This document shows positions 27,549 through 41,964 of a stretch of 64,000 bases of DNA, piece after piece. The DNA comes from Hydractinia symbiolongicarpus (Eukaryota > Cnidaria > Hydrozoa > Anthoathecata > Hydractiniidae). Location of the stretch: the NCBI RefSeq assembly GCF_029227915.1, contig NC_079879.1, forward strand, positions 28,402,501 to 28,466,500. Reading direction: 5' to 3'. Below the pieces are notes generated by a model. The model ran no database searches and had not been told where the DNA came from. It saw nothing but the letters and a program-made list of their open reading frames with translations. Made by a program: the position numbers and the translations under genes. Position 1 is the stretch's first letter; each line of letters begins with the position of its first letter.

Positions 27549-30500
27549 CGTTAGAAAGTCAATGTAATATAGTCTTTGAAATTGTCTCAATTTCTTTAGC
27601 GCCTGCTAACGGCTAGGATTGGTCCCACAGTAAAAAATGAAATTTTTATCAAACATTTTTAAGTGAAGCGCTACCAAAGCTCCCAGTGTAATCGCTTAGT
27701 TCCAGCAATCATGTCAAACTAAGAAAAATATTTTTTTTTTGGAGTCCAATTGTCTCATTTATCACATTTATAAGGTCAAAGTCTAAAATCAGTTCAATAA
27801 AGTCCCACAGTCAATCGTTTCACTGTTAAAAGCAATGAAACCTAATAATGTCAGAAAAATATCGCTAAATGCATGTTGGTACGAATATGTGACGCAACCG
27901 TCGTAACTCACACTGACTGACACCGTTAGAAAGTCAATTAAATGTAGTTTTTGAAACTATCTGTATTTTTGGAGCGCGTGCTAACGGCTAGGATTGGTCC
28001 CACAGTAAAGAATGAATTTTTTATCTACCTTTTTAAATAAAGCGCTGCCAGAGCGCCCAGTGTAATCGCTTAGTTCCAGCAATCATGTCAAATTAAGAAG
28101 AATGTTTTTTCTTTGGAGTCCAATTGTCTCATTTATCACATTTATAAGATCAAAGTCTAAAATCAGTTTATTTAAGTCCCACAGACAGTTGTTTCACATT
28201 TTAAAGCGACGCAACCTAGTAGTATCAGAAACATATCGCTAAATACATGTTGGTACGAATATGTGACGCAACCGTTGTATCTCAAACGGACTGATACCGT
28301 TAGGAAGTCAATGTAATATAGTCTTTGAAATTGTCTCAATTTCTTTAGCGCCTGCTAACGGCTAGGATTGGTCCCACAGTAAAAAATGACTTATTTATCT
28401 AAATATTTAAATGAAGCGCTACCACAGCTCCCAGTGTAATCGATGAGTTCCAGCAATCATGTTAAACTAAGAAAAATGTTATTTCTTGGAGTCCAATTGT
28501 CTCTTTTATCACATTTATAAGGTCAAAGTTCAAAATCAGTTCAATAAAGTCCCACAGTCAATCGTTTCACTGTTAAAAGCGATGAAACCTAATAATATCA
28601 GAAAAATATCGCTAAATGCATGTTGGTACGAATATGTGACGCAACCGTCGTAACTCACACGGACTGATACCGTTAGAAAGTCAATTAAATGTAGTTTTTG
28701 AAACTGTCTATAATTTTTGGAGCGCGTGCTAACTGCTAGGAATGGTCCCACAGTAAAGAATAAATTTTTTTTCTACCTTTTTAAATAAAGCGCTGCCAGA
28801 GCGCCCAGTGTAATCGCTTAGTTCCAGCAATCATGTCAAACTAAGGAAAATGTTATTTCTTGGAGTCTAATTGTCTCATTTATCACATTTATAAGGTCAA
28901 AGTCTAAAATCAGTTCATTTAAGTCCCACAGTCAATTGTTTCACAGTTAAAAGCAACACAACCTAGTAATATCAAGAAAATATCGCTAAATGCATGTTGG
29001 TACGAATATGTGACGCAATCTTTGTAATTCATCCGGACTGATACCGTTAGAAAGTCAATGAAATATAGTTTTTGAAACTGTCTCTATTTTTTTGGCGGAT
29101 GCTAACGGCTAGGATTGGTCCCACAGTAAAAAATGATTTATTTATCTACATTTTTAAATAAAGCGCTACCACAGCGCCCAGTGTAATCACTGAATTCCAG
29201 CAATCTTGTCAAATTAAGAAGAATGTTATTTCTTGGAGTCCAACTGTCCAATTTATCACATTTATAAAGTCAAAATCCAAAATCTGTTCAATTAAGTCCC
29301 ACAGTCAATTGTTTCACAGTTAAAAGCGACGCAACCTAGTAATATCAGAAACATATCGCTAAACAGATGTTCGTACGAATATGTGACGCAATGGTGGTAA
29401 TTCATACAGACTGATACCGTTAGAAAGTCAATGAAATGTAGTTTTTGAAACTGTCTCTCATTTTGGAGCGCGTGCTAACGGCTAGGAATGGTCCCACAGT
29501 AAAAAATGATTTTTATATCTACATTTTCAAATAAAGCGCTACCAGAGCGCCCAGTTTAATCGCTCAGTTCCAGCAATCATGTCAAACTAAGGAAAATGTT
29601 ATTTCTTGGAGTCCAATTGTCTCATTTATCATATTTATAAGGTCAAAGTTTAAAATCAGTTCAATTAAGTCCCACAGTCAATTGTTTCACAGTTTAAAGC
29701 GACGCAACCTAGTGATATCAGAAACATCTCGTAAACAGATGTTGGTACGAATATGTGACGCAATCGTTGTAATTCACACGGAATAATACCGATAGAAAGT
29801 CAATGAAATATAGTTTTTGAAACTGTCTCTATTTCTTGAGCGCGTGCTAACGTCTAGGAATGGTCCCACAGTAAAAAATAATTTTTTTATCTACATTTTC
29901 AAATAAAGCGCTACCAGAGCGCCCAGTGTAATCGCTTAGTTCCAACAATCATGTCAAACTAAGAAAAATGTTTTTTTTGGAGTCCAATTGTCTCATTTAT
30001 CACATTTATAAGGTCAAAGTCTAAGATCAGTTCAATAAAGTCCCACAGTCAATCGTTTCTCTGTTAAAAGCGATGAAACCTAATAGTATCAGAAAAATAT
30101 CACTAAATGCATGTTGGTACGAATATGTGACGCAACCGTCGTAACTCACACGGACTGATACCGTTAGAAAGTCAATTAAATATAGTTTTTGAAACTGTCT
30201 CTATTTCTTGAGCGCGTGCTAACGTCTGGGAATGGTCCCACAGTAAAAAATGACTTACTTATCTAATTTTTTGAATAAAGCAATAACACAGCGTCCAGTA
30301 TAATTGCTGAGTTACAGCAATCATTTCATATTAAGAAGAACGTTACTTCTTGGAGTCCAGTTGTCTCATTATCACATTTATAAGGTGAAATTTGTCCTAC
30401 AGTAAAAAATGAAATTTTTATCTACATTTTTAAATAAAGCGCTACCAAAGCTCCCAGTGTAATCGCTGAGTTCCAGCAATCATGTCAAACTAAAAAAATG

Positions 30501-31699
30501 TTATTTCTTGGAGTCCAATTGTCTCTTTTATCACATTTATAAGGTCAAAGTCTAAAATCAGTTCATATAAGATCCACAGTCAATCGTTTCACTGTTAAAA
30601 ACGATGAAACCTAATAATATCAGAAAAATATCGCTAAATGCATGTTGGTACGAATATGTGACGCAACCGTCGTAACTCACACGGACTGATACCGTTAAAA
30701 AGTGAATTAAATGTAGTTTTTGAAACTGTCTGTATTTTTGGAGCGCGTGCTAACGCCTAGGATTGGTCCCACAGTAAAGAATGAATTTTTTATCTACATT
30801 TTCAAATAAAGCGCTGCCAGAGCGCCCAGTGTAATCGCTTAGTTCCAGCAATCATGTCAAATTAGGAAAAATGTTTTTTTTTTGGAGTCCGATTGTCTCA
30901 TTTATCACATTTATAAGGTCAAAGTCTAAAATCAGTTTAATTAAGTCCCACAGACAGTTGTTTCACACTTTAAAGCGACGCAACCTAGTAATATCAGAAA
31001 CATATCGCTAAATACATGTTGGTACGAATATGTGACGCAACCGTTGTATCTCAAACGGACTGATACCGTTAGAAAGTCAATGTAATATAGTCTTTGAAAT
31101 TGTCTCAATTTCTTTAGCGCCTGCTAACGGCTAGGATTGGTCCCACAGTAAAAAATGAAATTTTTATCAAACATTTTTAAGTAAAGCGCTACCAAAGCTC
31201 CCAGTGTAATCGCTTAGTTCCAGCAATCATGTCAAACTAAGAAAAATATTTTTTTTTTGGAGTCCAATTGTCTCATTTATCACATTTATAAGGTCAAAGT
31301 CTAAAATCAGTTCAATAAAGTCCCACAGTCAATCGTTTCACTGTTAAAAGCAATGAAACCTAATAATGTCAGAAAAATATCGCTAAATGCATGTTGGTAC
31401 GAATATGTGACGCAACCGTCGTAACTCACACTGACTGACACCGTTAGAAAGTCAATTAAATGTAGTTTTTGAAACTATCTGTATTTTTGGAGCGTGTGCT
31501 AACGGCTAGGATTGGTCCCACAGTAAAGAATGAATTTTTTATCTACCTTTTTAAATAAAGCGCTGCCAGAGCGCCCAGTGTAATCGCTTAGTTCCAACAA
31601 TCATGTCAAATTAAGAAGAATGTTTTTTCTTTGGAGTCCAATTGTCTCATTTATCACATTAATAAGATCAAAGTCTAAAATCAGTTTATTCAAGTCCCA
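27549..31699 (+). repeat. 372-bp satellite with a 3518-bp offset duplication
   Basis: Segment 26718-28503 is repeated at 30236-32021 (offset 3518), diverging at CTCTTTTATCACATTTATAA versus CTCATTTATCACAATATAA. 3518 is roughly nine full units plus one short unit. 27957-28973 also matches 22799-23815 at offset 5158. No gene is seen. Confidence 0.87.
30234..30392 (+). repeat. Short (159-bp) satellite unit 5
   Basis: GGTCCCACAG at 30234 to TGTCCTACAG at 30393. Its left neighbour (AACGTCTGGGAATGG) differs from units 3 and 4, showing that the duplication joined a different monomer to the short-unit body. Confidence 0.86.
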
Positions 31700-33372
31700 C
31701 AGACAGTTGTTTCACATTTTAAAGCGACGCAACCTAGTAGTATCAGAAACATATCGCTAAATACATGTTGGTACGAATATGTGACGCAACCGTTGTATCT
31801 CAAACGGACTGATACCGTTAGAAAGTCAATGTAATATAGTCTTTGAAATTGTCTCAATTTCTTTAGCGCCTGCTAACGGCTAGGATTGGTCCCACAGTAA
31901 AAAATGACTTATTTATCTAAATATTTAAATGAAGCGCTACCACAGCTCCCAGTGTAATCGATGAGTTCCAGCAATCATGTCAAACTAAGAAAAATGTTAT
32001 TTCTTGGAGTCCAATTGTCTCATTTATCACAATATAAGGTCAAAGTCTAAAATCAGTTCATTTAAGTCCACAGTCAATTGTTTCACAGTTAAAAGCGACA
32101 CAACCTAGTAATATCAGAAAAATATCGCTAAATGCATGTTGGTACGAATATGTGACGCAATCGTTGTAATTCATCCGGACTGATACCGTTAGAAAGTCAA
32201 TGAAATATAGTTTTTGAAACTGTCTCTATTTCTTTGGCGGGTGCTAACGGCTAGGATTGGTCCCAAAGTAAAAAATGACTTATTTATCTACATTTTTAAA
32301 TAAAGCGATGCCACAGCGCCCAGTGTAATCGCTGAATTCCAGCAATCTTGTCAAATTAAGAAGAATGTTATTTCTTGGAGTCGAATTGTCCCTTTGATCA
32401 CATTTATAAGGTCAAAGTCCAAAATCAGTTCAATAAAGTCCCACAGTCAATCGTTTTACTGTTAAAAGCGATGAAACCTAATAGTATCAGAAAGATATCG
32501 CTAAATGCCTGTTGGTACAAATATGTGACGCAACCGTCGTAACTCACACGGACTGATACCGTTAGAAAGTCAATTAAATGTAGTTTTTGATGCTGTCTCT
32601 ATTTTTGGAGCGCGTGCTAACGGCTAGGAATGGTCCCACAGTAAAAAATGATTTTTTTATCTACATTTTCAAATAAAGCGCTACCAGAGCGCCCAGTGTA
32701 ATCGCTTAGTTCCAGCAAACATGTCAAATTAAGAAGAATGTTATTTTTTGGAGTCCAATTGTCTCATCATAACATTTATAAGGTCACAGTCCAAAATCAG
32801 TTCAATAAAGTACTACAGTCAATCGTTTCACTGTTAAAAGCGATGAAACCTAATAGTATCAGAAAAATATCGCTAAATGCATGTTGGTACGAATATGTGA
32901 CGCAACCGTCGTAACAAACACGGACTGATACCGTTAGAAAGTCAATTAAATGTAGTTTTTGAAGCATTCTCTATTTTTTGGAGCGCGTGCTAACGGCTAG
33001 GAATGATCCCACAGTAAAAAATGATTTTTTTATCTACATTTTCAAATAAAGCGCTACCAGAGCGCCCAGTGTAATCGCTTAGTTCCAGCAATCATGTCAA
33101 ATTAAGAAGAATGTTATTTTTTGGAGTCCAATTGTCTCATCATAACATTTATAAGGTCACAGTCCAAAATCAGTTCAATAAAGTACTATAGTCAATTGTT
33201 TCACTGTTAAAAATGAAACCTAGTAATATCAGAAAAATATCGCCAAATGCATGTTGGTACGAATATGTGACGCTACCGTTGTAACTCAAACGACCTGATA
33301 CCAATAGAAAGTCAATGAAATGTAGTTTTAAAACTGTCTCTATTCCTTCAGCGCGCGCTAGCGGTTAGTATT

Positions 33373-33531
33373 GGTCCCGCAGTAAAAAATGACTTATTTA
33401 TCTAATTTTTTAAATAAAGAAATAACACAGCGTCCAGTATAATTGCTGAGTTACAGCAATCATTTCATATTAAGAAGAACGTTACTTCTTGGAGTCTAGT
33501 TGTCTCATTATTACATTTATAAGGTGAAATT
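33373..33531 (+). repeat. Short (159-bp) satellite unit 6
   Basis: GGTCCCGCAG at 33373 to GGTCCCACAG at 33532. From here on, short units carry the GGTCCCGCAG variant. Confidence 0.86.
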
Positions 33532-36133
33532 GGTCCCACAGTAAAAAATGAATTTTTTATTTACATTTTTAAATAAAGCACTACCACAGCTCCCAGTTTA
33601 ATCGCTGAGTACCAGCAATTATGTCAAACTAAGAAAAATGTTATTTCTTGGAGTCCAATTGTCTCATTTATCACAATATAAGGTCAAAGTCTAAAATCAG
33701 ATCATTTAAGTCCCACAGTCAATTGTTTCACAGTTAAAAGCGACACAACCTAGTTATATCAGAAAAATCTCGCTAAATGCATGTTGGTACGAATATGTGA
33801 CGCAATCGTTGTAATTCATCCGGACTGATACTGTTAGAAAGTCAATGTAATATAGTCTTTGAAATTGTCTCAATTTCTTTAGCGCCTGCTAACGGCTAGG
33901 ATTGGTCCCACTGTAAAAAATGAAATTTTTATCTACATTTTTAAAAAAAGCGCTACCAAAGTTCCCAGTGTTATCGCTGAGTTCCAGCAATCATGTCAAA
34001 CTAAAAAAATTTTATTTCTTGGGGTCCAATTGTCTTTTTATCACATTTATAAGGTCAAAGTCTAAAATCAGTTCAATAAAGTCCCACAGTCAATCGTTTC
34101 ACTGTTAAAAGCTATGAAACCTAATAATATCAGAAAAATATCGCTAAATGCATGTTGGTACGAATATGTGACGCAACCGTCGTAACTCACACGGACTGAT
34201 ACCGTTAGAAAGTCAATTAAATGTAGTTTTGGAAACTGTCTGTATTTTTGGAGCGCGTGCTAACGGCTAGGATTGGTCCCACAGTAAAGAATGAATTTTT
34301 TATCTACATTTTCAAATAAAGCGCTGCCAGAGCGCCCAGTGTAATCGCTTAGTTCCAGCAATCATGTCAAATTAGGAAAAATGTTTTTTTTTGGAGTCCA
34401 ATTGTCTCATTTATCACATTTATAAGGTCAAAGTCTAAAATCTGTTTAATTAAGTCCCACAGACAGTTGTTTCACATTTTAAAGCGACGCAACCTAGTAA
34501 TATCAGAAACATATCGCTAAATACATGTTGGTACGAATATGTGACGCAACCGTTGTAACTCAAACGGACTGATACCGTTAGAAAGTCAATGTAATATAGT
34601 CTTTGAAATTGTCTCAATTTCTTTAGCGCCTGCTAACGGCTAGGATTGGTCCCACAGTAAAAAATGACTTATTTATCTAAATATTTAAATGAAGCGCTAC
34701 CACAGCTCCCAGTGTAATCGATGAGTTCCAGCAATCATGTCAAACTAAGAAAAATGTTATTTCTTGGAGTCCAATTGTCTCTTTTATCACATTTATAAGG
34801 TCAAAGTCTAAAATCAGTTCATTTAAGTCCCACAGTCAATTGTTTCACAGTTAAAAGCGACACAACCTAGTAATATCAGAAAAATATCGCTAAATGCATG
34901 TTGGTACGAATATGTGACGCAATCGTTGTAATTCATCCGGACTGATACCGTTAGAAAGTCAATGAAATATAGTTTTTGAAACTGTCTCTTTTTCCTTGGC
35001 GTGTGCTAACGGCTAGGATTGGTCCCACAGTAAAAAATGACTTATTTATCTACATTTTTAAATAAAGCAATGCCACAGCGCCCAGTGTAATCGCTGAATT
35101 CCAGCAATCTTGTCAAATTAAGAAGAATGTTATTTCTTGGAGTCGAATTGTTCCTTTGATCACATTTATAAGGTCAAAGTCCAAAATCAGTTCAATAAAG
35201 TCCCACAGTCAATCGTTTTACTGTTAAAAGCGATGAAACCTAATAGTATCAGAAAGATATCGCTAAATGCCTGTTGGTACAAATATGTGACGCAACCGTC
35301 GTAACTCACACGGACTGATACCGTTAGAAAGTCAATTAAATGTAGTTTTTGAAGCATTCTCTATTTTTGGAGCGCGTGCTAACGGCTAGGAATGATCCCA
35401 CAGTAACAAATGATTTTTTTATCTACATTTTCAAATAAAGCGCTACCAGAGCGCCCAGTGTAATCGCTTAGTTCCAGCAATCATGTCAAATTAAGAAGAA
35501 TGTTATTTTTTGGAGTCCAATTGTCTCATCATAACATTTATAAGGTCACAGTCCAAAATCAGTTCAATAAAGTACTACAGTCAATCGTTTCACTGTTAAA
35601 AGCGATGAAACCTAATAGTATCAGAAAAATATCGCTAAATGCCTGTTGGTACGAATATGTGACGCAACCGTCGTAACAAACACGGACTGATACCGTTAGA
35701 AAGTCAATTAAATGTAGTTTTTGAAGCATTCTCTATTTTTGGAGCGCGTGCTAACGGCTAGGAATGATCCCACAGTAAAAAATGATTTTTTTATCTACAT
35801 TTTCAAATAAAGCGCTACCAGAGCGCCCAGTGTAATCGCTTAGTTCCAACAATCATGTCAAATTAAGAAGAATGTTATTTTTTGGAGTCCAATTGTCTCA
35901 TCATAACATTTATAAGGTCACAGTCCAAAATCAGTTCAATAAAGTACTATAGTCAATTGTTTCACTGTTAAAATGAAACCTAGTAATATCAGAAAAATAT
36001 CGCCAAATGCATGTTGGTACGAATATGTGACGCTACCGTTGTAACTCAAACGACCTGATACCGATAGAAAGTCAATGAAATGTAGTTTTTGAAACTGTCT
36101 CTATAACTTCAGTGCGCGCTAGCGGTTAGTATT

Positions 36134-36292
36134 GGTCCCGCAGTAAAAAATGACTTATTTATCTAATTTTTTGAATAAAGAAATAACACAGCGTCCAGTA
36201 TAATTGCTGAGTTACAGCAATCATTTCATATTAAGAAGAACGTTACTTCTTGGAGTCCAGTTGTCTCATTATTACATTTATAAGGTGAAATT
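36134..36292 (+). repeat. Short (159-bp) satellite unit 7
   Basis: Counterpart of unit 6, 2761 bp downstream; boxes at 36134 and 36293. Confidence 0.86.
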
Positions 36293-38150
36293 GGTCCCAC
36301 AGTAAAAAATGAATTTTTTATCTACATTTTTAAATAAAGCACTACCACAGTTCCCAGTTTAATCGCTGAGTACCAGCAATTATGTCAAACTAAGAAAAAT
36401 GTTATTTCTTGGAGTCCAATTGTCTCATTTATCACAATATAAGGTCAAAGTCTAAAATCAGATCATTTAAGTCCCACAGTCAATTGTTTCACAGTTAAAA
36501 GCGACACAACCTAGTTATATCAGAAAAATATCGCTAAATGCATGTTGGTACGAATATGTGACGCAATCGTTGTAATTCATCCGGACTGATACCGTTAGAA
36601 AGTCAATGTAATATAGTCTTTGAAATTGTCTCAATTTCTTTAGCGCCTGCTAACGGCTAGGATTGGTCCCACAGTAAAAAATGAAATTTTTATCTACATT
36701 TTTAAATAAATCGCTACCAAAGCTCCCAGTGTAATCGCTGAGTTCCAGCAATCATGTCAAACTAAAAAAATGTTATTTCTTGGAGTCCAATTGTCTTTTT
36801 TATCACATTTATAAGGTCAAAGTCCAAAATCAGTTCAATAAAGTCCCACAGTCAATCGTTTCACTGTTAAAAGCTATGAAACCTAATAATATCAGAAAAA
36901 TATCGCTAAATGCATGTTGGTACGAATATGTGACGCAACCGTCGTAACTCACACGGACTGATACCGTTAGAAAGTCAATTAATTGTAGTTTTGGAAACTG
37001 TCTGTATTTTTGGAGCGCGTGCTAACGGCTAGGATTGGTCCCACAGTAAAGAATGAATTTTTTATCTACATTTTCAAATAAAGCGCTGCCAGAGCGCCCA
37101 GTGTAATCGCTTAGTTCCAGCAATCATGTCAAATTAGGAAAAATGTTTTTTTTTTGGAGTCCAATTGTCTCATTTATCACATTTATAAGGTCAAAGTCTA
37201 AAATCAGTTTAATTAAGTCCCACAGACAGTTGTTTCACATTTTAAAGCGACGCAACCTAGTAATATCAGAAACATATCGCTAAATACATGTTGGTACGAA
37301 TATGTGACGCAACCGTTGTAGCTCAAACGGACTGATACCGTTAGAAAGTCAATGTAATATAGTCTTTGAAATTGTCTCAATTTTTTTAGCGCCTGCTAAC
37401 GGCTAGGATTGATCCCACAGTAAAAAATGACTTATTTATCTAAATATTTAAATGAAGCGCTACCACAGCTCCCAGTGTAATCGATGAGTTCCAGCAATCA
37501 TGTCAAACTAAAAAAATGTTGTTTCTTGGAGTCCAATTGTTTCTTTTATCACATTTATAAGGTCAAAGTCCAAAATCAGTTCAATAAAGTCCCACAGTCA
37601 ATCGTTTCACTGTTAAAAGCGACACAACCTAGTAATATCAGAAAAATATCGCTAAATGCAGGTTGGTACGAATATGTGACGCAATCGTTGTAATTCATCC
37701 GGACTGATACCGTTAGAAAGTCAATGAAATATAGTTTTTGAAACTGTCTCTATTTCTTTGGCGGGTGCTAACGGCTAGGATTGGTCCCACAGTAAAAAAT
37801 GACTTATGTATCTACATTTTTAAATAAAGCGATACCACAGCTCCCAGTGTAATCGATGAGTTCTAGCAATCATGTCAATCTTAGAAAAATGTTATTTCTT
37901 GGAGTCCAATTGTCTCATCATAACATTTATAAGGTCACAGTCCAAAATCAGTTCAATAAAGTACTATAGTCAATTGTTTCACTGTTAAAATGAAACCTAG
38001 TAATATCAGAAAAATATCGCCAAATGCATGTTGGTACGAATATGTGACGCTACCGTTGTAACTCAAACGAGCTGATACCGATAGAAAGTCAATGAAATGT
38101 AGTTTTTGAAACTGTCTCTATAACTTCAGCGCGCGCTAGCGGTTAGTATT

Positions 38151-38308
38151 GGTCCCGCAGTAAAAAATGATTATTTATCTAATTTTTTGAATAAAGCAAT
38201 AACACAGCGTCTAGTGTAATTGCTGAGTTACAGCAATCATTTCATATTAAGAAGAACGTTACTTCTTGGAGTCCAGTTGTCTCATTATTACATTTATAAG
38301 GTGAAATT
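38151..38308 (+). repeat. Short (158-bp) satellite unit 8
   Basis: Boxes at 38151 (GGTCCCGCAG) and 38309 (GGTCCCACAG). Has ATGATTATTTATC, one base shorter than other copies. Confidence 0.86.
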
Positions 38309-39422
38309 GGTCCCACAGTAAAGAATGAATTTTTTATCTACATTTTCAAATAAAGCGCTGCCAGAGCGCCCAGTGTAATCGCTTAGTTCCAGCAATCATG
38401 TCAAATTAGGAAAAATGTTTTTTTTTTGGAGTCCAATTGTCTCATTTATCACATTTATAAGGTCAAAGTCTAAAATCAGTTTAATTAAGTCCCACAGACA
38501 GTTGTTTCACATTTTAAAGCGACGCAACCTAGTAATATCAGAAACATATCGCTAAATACATGTTGGTACGAATATGTGACGCAACCGTTGTCGCTCAAAC
38601 GGACTGATACCGTTAGAAAGTCAATGTAATGTAGTCTTTGAAATTGTCTCAATTTCTTTAGCGCCTGCTAACGGCTAGGATTGGTCCCACAGTAAAAAAT
38701 GACTTATTTATCTAAATATTTAAATGAAGCGCTACCACAGCTCCCAGTGTAATCGATGAGTTCCAGCAATCATGTCAAACTAAAAAAATGTTGTTTCTTG
38801 GAGTCCAATTGTTTCTTTTATCACATTTATAAGGTCAAAGTCCAAAATCAGTTCAATAAAGTCCCACAGTCAATCGTTTCACTGTTAAAAGCGACACAAC
38901 CTAGTAATATCAGAAAAATATCGCTAAATGCAGGTTGGTACGAATATGTGACGCAATCGTTGTAATTAATCCGGACTGATACCGTTAAAAAGTCAATGAA
39001 ATATAGTTTTTGAAACTGTCTCTATTTCTTTGGCGGGTGCTAACGGCTAGGATTGGTCCCACAGTAAAAAATGACTTATGTATCTACATTTTTAAATAAA
39101 GCGATACCACAGCTCCCAGTGTAATCGATGAGTTCTAGCAATCATGTCAATCTTAGAAAAATGTTATTTCTTGGAGTCCAATTGTCTCATCATAACATTT
39201 ATAAGGTCACAGTCCAAAATCAGTTCAATAAAGTACTATAGTCAATTGTTTCACTGTTAAAATGAAACCTAGTAATATCAGAAAAATATCGCCAAATGCA
39301 TGTTGGTACGAATATGTGACGCTACCGTTGTAACTCAAACGAGCTGATACCGATAGAAAGTCAATGAAATGTAGTTTTTGAAACTGTCTCTATAACTTCA
39401 GCGCGCGCTAGCGGTTAGTATT

Positions 39423-39580
39423 GGTCCCGCAGTAAAAAATGATTATTTATCTAATTTTTTGAATAAAGCAATAACACAGCGTCTAGTGTAATTGCTGAGT
39501 TACAGCAATCATTTCATATTAAGAAGAACGTTACTTCTTGGAGTCCAGTTGTCTCATTATTACATTTATAAGGTGAAATT
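39423..39580 (+). repeat. Short (158-bp) satellite unit 9
   Basis: Copy of unit 8 shifted by 1272 bp; boxes at 39423 and 39581. Confidence 0.86.
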
Positions 39581-39583
39581 GGT

Positions 39584-40786
39584 CCCACAGTAAAAAAAGA
39601 ATTTTTTATCTACATTTTTAAATAAAGCACTACCACAGCTCCCAGTTTAATCGCTGAGTTCCAGCAATTATGTCAAACTAAGAAAAATGTTATTTCTTGG
39701 AGTCCAATTGTCTCATTTATCACAATATAAGGTCAAAGTCTAAAATCAGTTCATTTAAGTCCCACAGTCAATTGTTTCACAGTTAAAAGCGACACAACCT
39801 AGTAATATCAGAAAAATATCGCTAAATGCATGTTGGTACGAATATGTGACGCAATCGTTGTAATTCATCCGGACTGATACCGTTAGAAAGTCAATGAAAT
39901 ATAGCTTTTGAAACTGTCTCTATTTCTTTGGCGGGTGCTAACGGCTAGGATTGGTCCCACAGTAAAAAATGACTTATTTATCTACATTTTTAAATAAAGC
40001 GATGCCACAGCGCCCAGTGTAATCGCTGAATTCCAGCAATCTTGTCAAATTAAGAAGAATGTTATTTCTTGGAGTCGAATTGTCCCTTTTATCACATTTA
40101 TAAGGTCAAAGTCCAAAATCAGTTCAATAAAGTCCCACAGTCAATCGTTTTACTGTTAAAAGCGATGAAACCTAATAGTATCAGAAAGATATCGCTAAAT
40201 GCCTGTTGGTACGAATATGTGACGCAACCGTCGTAACAAACACGGACTGATACCGTTAGAAAGTCAATTAAATGTAGTTTTTGAAGCATTCTCTATTTTT
40301 GGAGCGCGAGCTAACGGCTAGGAATGATCCCACAGTAAAAAATGATTTTTTTATCTACATTTTCAAATAAAGCGCTACCAGAGCGCCCAGTGTAATCGCT
40401 TAGTTCCAGCAATCATGTCAAATTAAGAAGAATGTTATTTTTTGGAGTCCAATTGTCTCATCATAACATTTATTAGGTCACAGTCTAAAATCAGTTCAAT
40501 AAAGTACTACAGTCAATCGTTTCACTGTTAAAAGCGATGAAACATAATAGTATCAGAAAAATATCGCTAAATGCATGTTGGTACGAATATGTGACGCAAC
40601 CGTCTTAACAAACACGGACTGATACCGTTAGAAAGTCAATTAAATGTAGTTTTTGAAGCATTCTTTATTTTTGGAGCGCGTGCTAAAGGCTAGGAATGAT
40701 CCAACAGTAAATAATGATTTTTTTATCTACATTTTCAAATAAAGCGCTACCAGAGCGCCCAGTGTAATCGCTTAGTTCCAGCAATT
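39584..40786 (+). repeat. 372-bp satellite, linking block
   Basis: About three full monomers between the 1272-bp and 2170-bp duplications. The part near 40470-40700 (TTTATTAGGTCACAG, CTAAAGGCTAGGAATGATCC) reappears near 45183-45420, so a third partial copy of the 2170-bp repeat flanks the pair. No gene is seen. Confidence 0.88.
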
Positions 40787-41065
40787 ATGTCAAATTAAGA
40801 AGAATGTTATTTTTTGGAGTCCAATTGTCTCATCATAACATTTATAAGGTCACAGTCCAAAATCAGTTCAATAAAGTACTATAGTCAATTGTTTCATTGT
40901 TAAAATGAAACCTAGTAATATCAGAAAAATATCGCCAAATGCATGTTGGTACGAATATGTGACGCTACCGTTGTAACTCAAACGACCTGATATCGATAGA
41001 AAGTCAATGAAATGTAGTTTTTGAAACTGTTTCTATAACTTCAGCGCGCGCTAGCGGTTAGTATT

Positions 41066-41224
41066 GGTCCCGCAGTAAAAAATGACTTATTTATCTAATT
41101 TTTTGAATAAAGAAATAACACAGCGTCCAGTATAATTGCTGAGTTACAGCAATCATTTCATATTAAGAAGAACGTTACTTCTTGGAGTCCAGTTGTCTCA
41201 TTATTACATTTATAAGGTGAAATT
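41066..41224 (+). repeat. Short (159-bp) satellite unit 10
   Basis: Boxes at 41066 (GGTCCCGCAG) and 41225 (GGTCCAACAG). Confidence 0.86.
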
Positions 41225-41964
41225 GGTCCAACAGTAAAAAATGAATTTTTTATCTACATTTTTAAATAAAGCACTACCACAGCTCCCAGTTTAATCGCTG
41301 AGTTCCAGCAATTATGTCAAACTAAGAAAAATGTTATTTCTTGGAGTCCAATTGTTTCATTTATCACAATATAAGGTCAAAGTCTAAAATCAGTTCATTT
41401 AAGTCCCACAGTCAATTGTTTCACAGTTAAAAGCGACACAACCTAGTAATATCAGAAAAATATCGCTAAATGCATGTTGGTACGAATATGTGACGCAATC
41501 GTTGTAATTCATCCGGACTGATACCGTTAGAAAGTCAATGAAATATAGTTTTTGAAACTGTCTCTATTTCTTTGGCGGGTGCTAACGGCTAGGATTGGTC
41601 CCACAGTAAAAAATGACTTATTTATCTACATTTTTAAATAAAGCGATACCACAGCTCCCAGTGTAATCGATGAGTTCTAGCAATCATGTCAAACTAAGAA
41701 AAATGTTATTTCTTGGAGTCCAATTGTCTCATCATAACATTTATAAGGTCACAGTCCAAAATCAGTTTAATAAAGTACTATAGTCAATTGTTTCACTGTT
41801 AAAATGAAACCTAGTAATATCAGAAAAATATCGCCAAATGCATGTTGGTACGAATATGTGACGCTACCGTTGTAACTCAAACGAGCTGATACCGATAGAA
41901 AGTCAATGAAATGTAGTTTTTGAAACTGTCTCCATAACTTCAGCGCGCGCTAGCGGTTAGTATT

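Larger units (their letters stand above)
31700..37032 (+). repeat. Duplicated block, offset about 2761 bp (seven full plus one short unit)
   Basis: 31700 onward matches 34460 onward, and GCGGTTAGTATTGGTCCCGC recurs at 33361 and 36122. The offset moves from 2760 to 2761 because of a 1-bp indel near 32032 (CACAATATAAGG versus CACATTTATAAGG). 7 x 372 + 157 = 2761. Copies differ at scattered bases, so this duplication is older than the 2170-bp and 1272-bp ones. Confidence 0.82.
37033..39583 (+). repeat. Tandem duplication, period 1272 bp (three full plus one short unit)
   Basis: Copies at about 37033-38311 and 38312-39583. The frame containing AAAAAAATGTTGTTTCTTGG starts at 37484 and 38756, exactly 1272 apart, and the copies share TTAGAAAAATG and GCAGGTTGGTACG. 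3 x 372 + 156 = 1272. The upstream copy's left edge follows a full monomer, the downstream copy's follows a short unit, which marks the crossover at GGTCCCACAG. Confidence 0.9.

Noticed and set aside
37484-37693. Plus-strand frames of 62-78 codons at 13852, 33920, 37484, 38756, 56783, 59761, 61592, 63020 and 63453
   Set aside because: Repeat shadows: they read the same monomer region and differ by frame and length with single-base changes. No start context or codon pattern supports translation.
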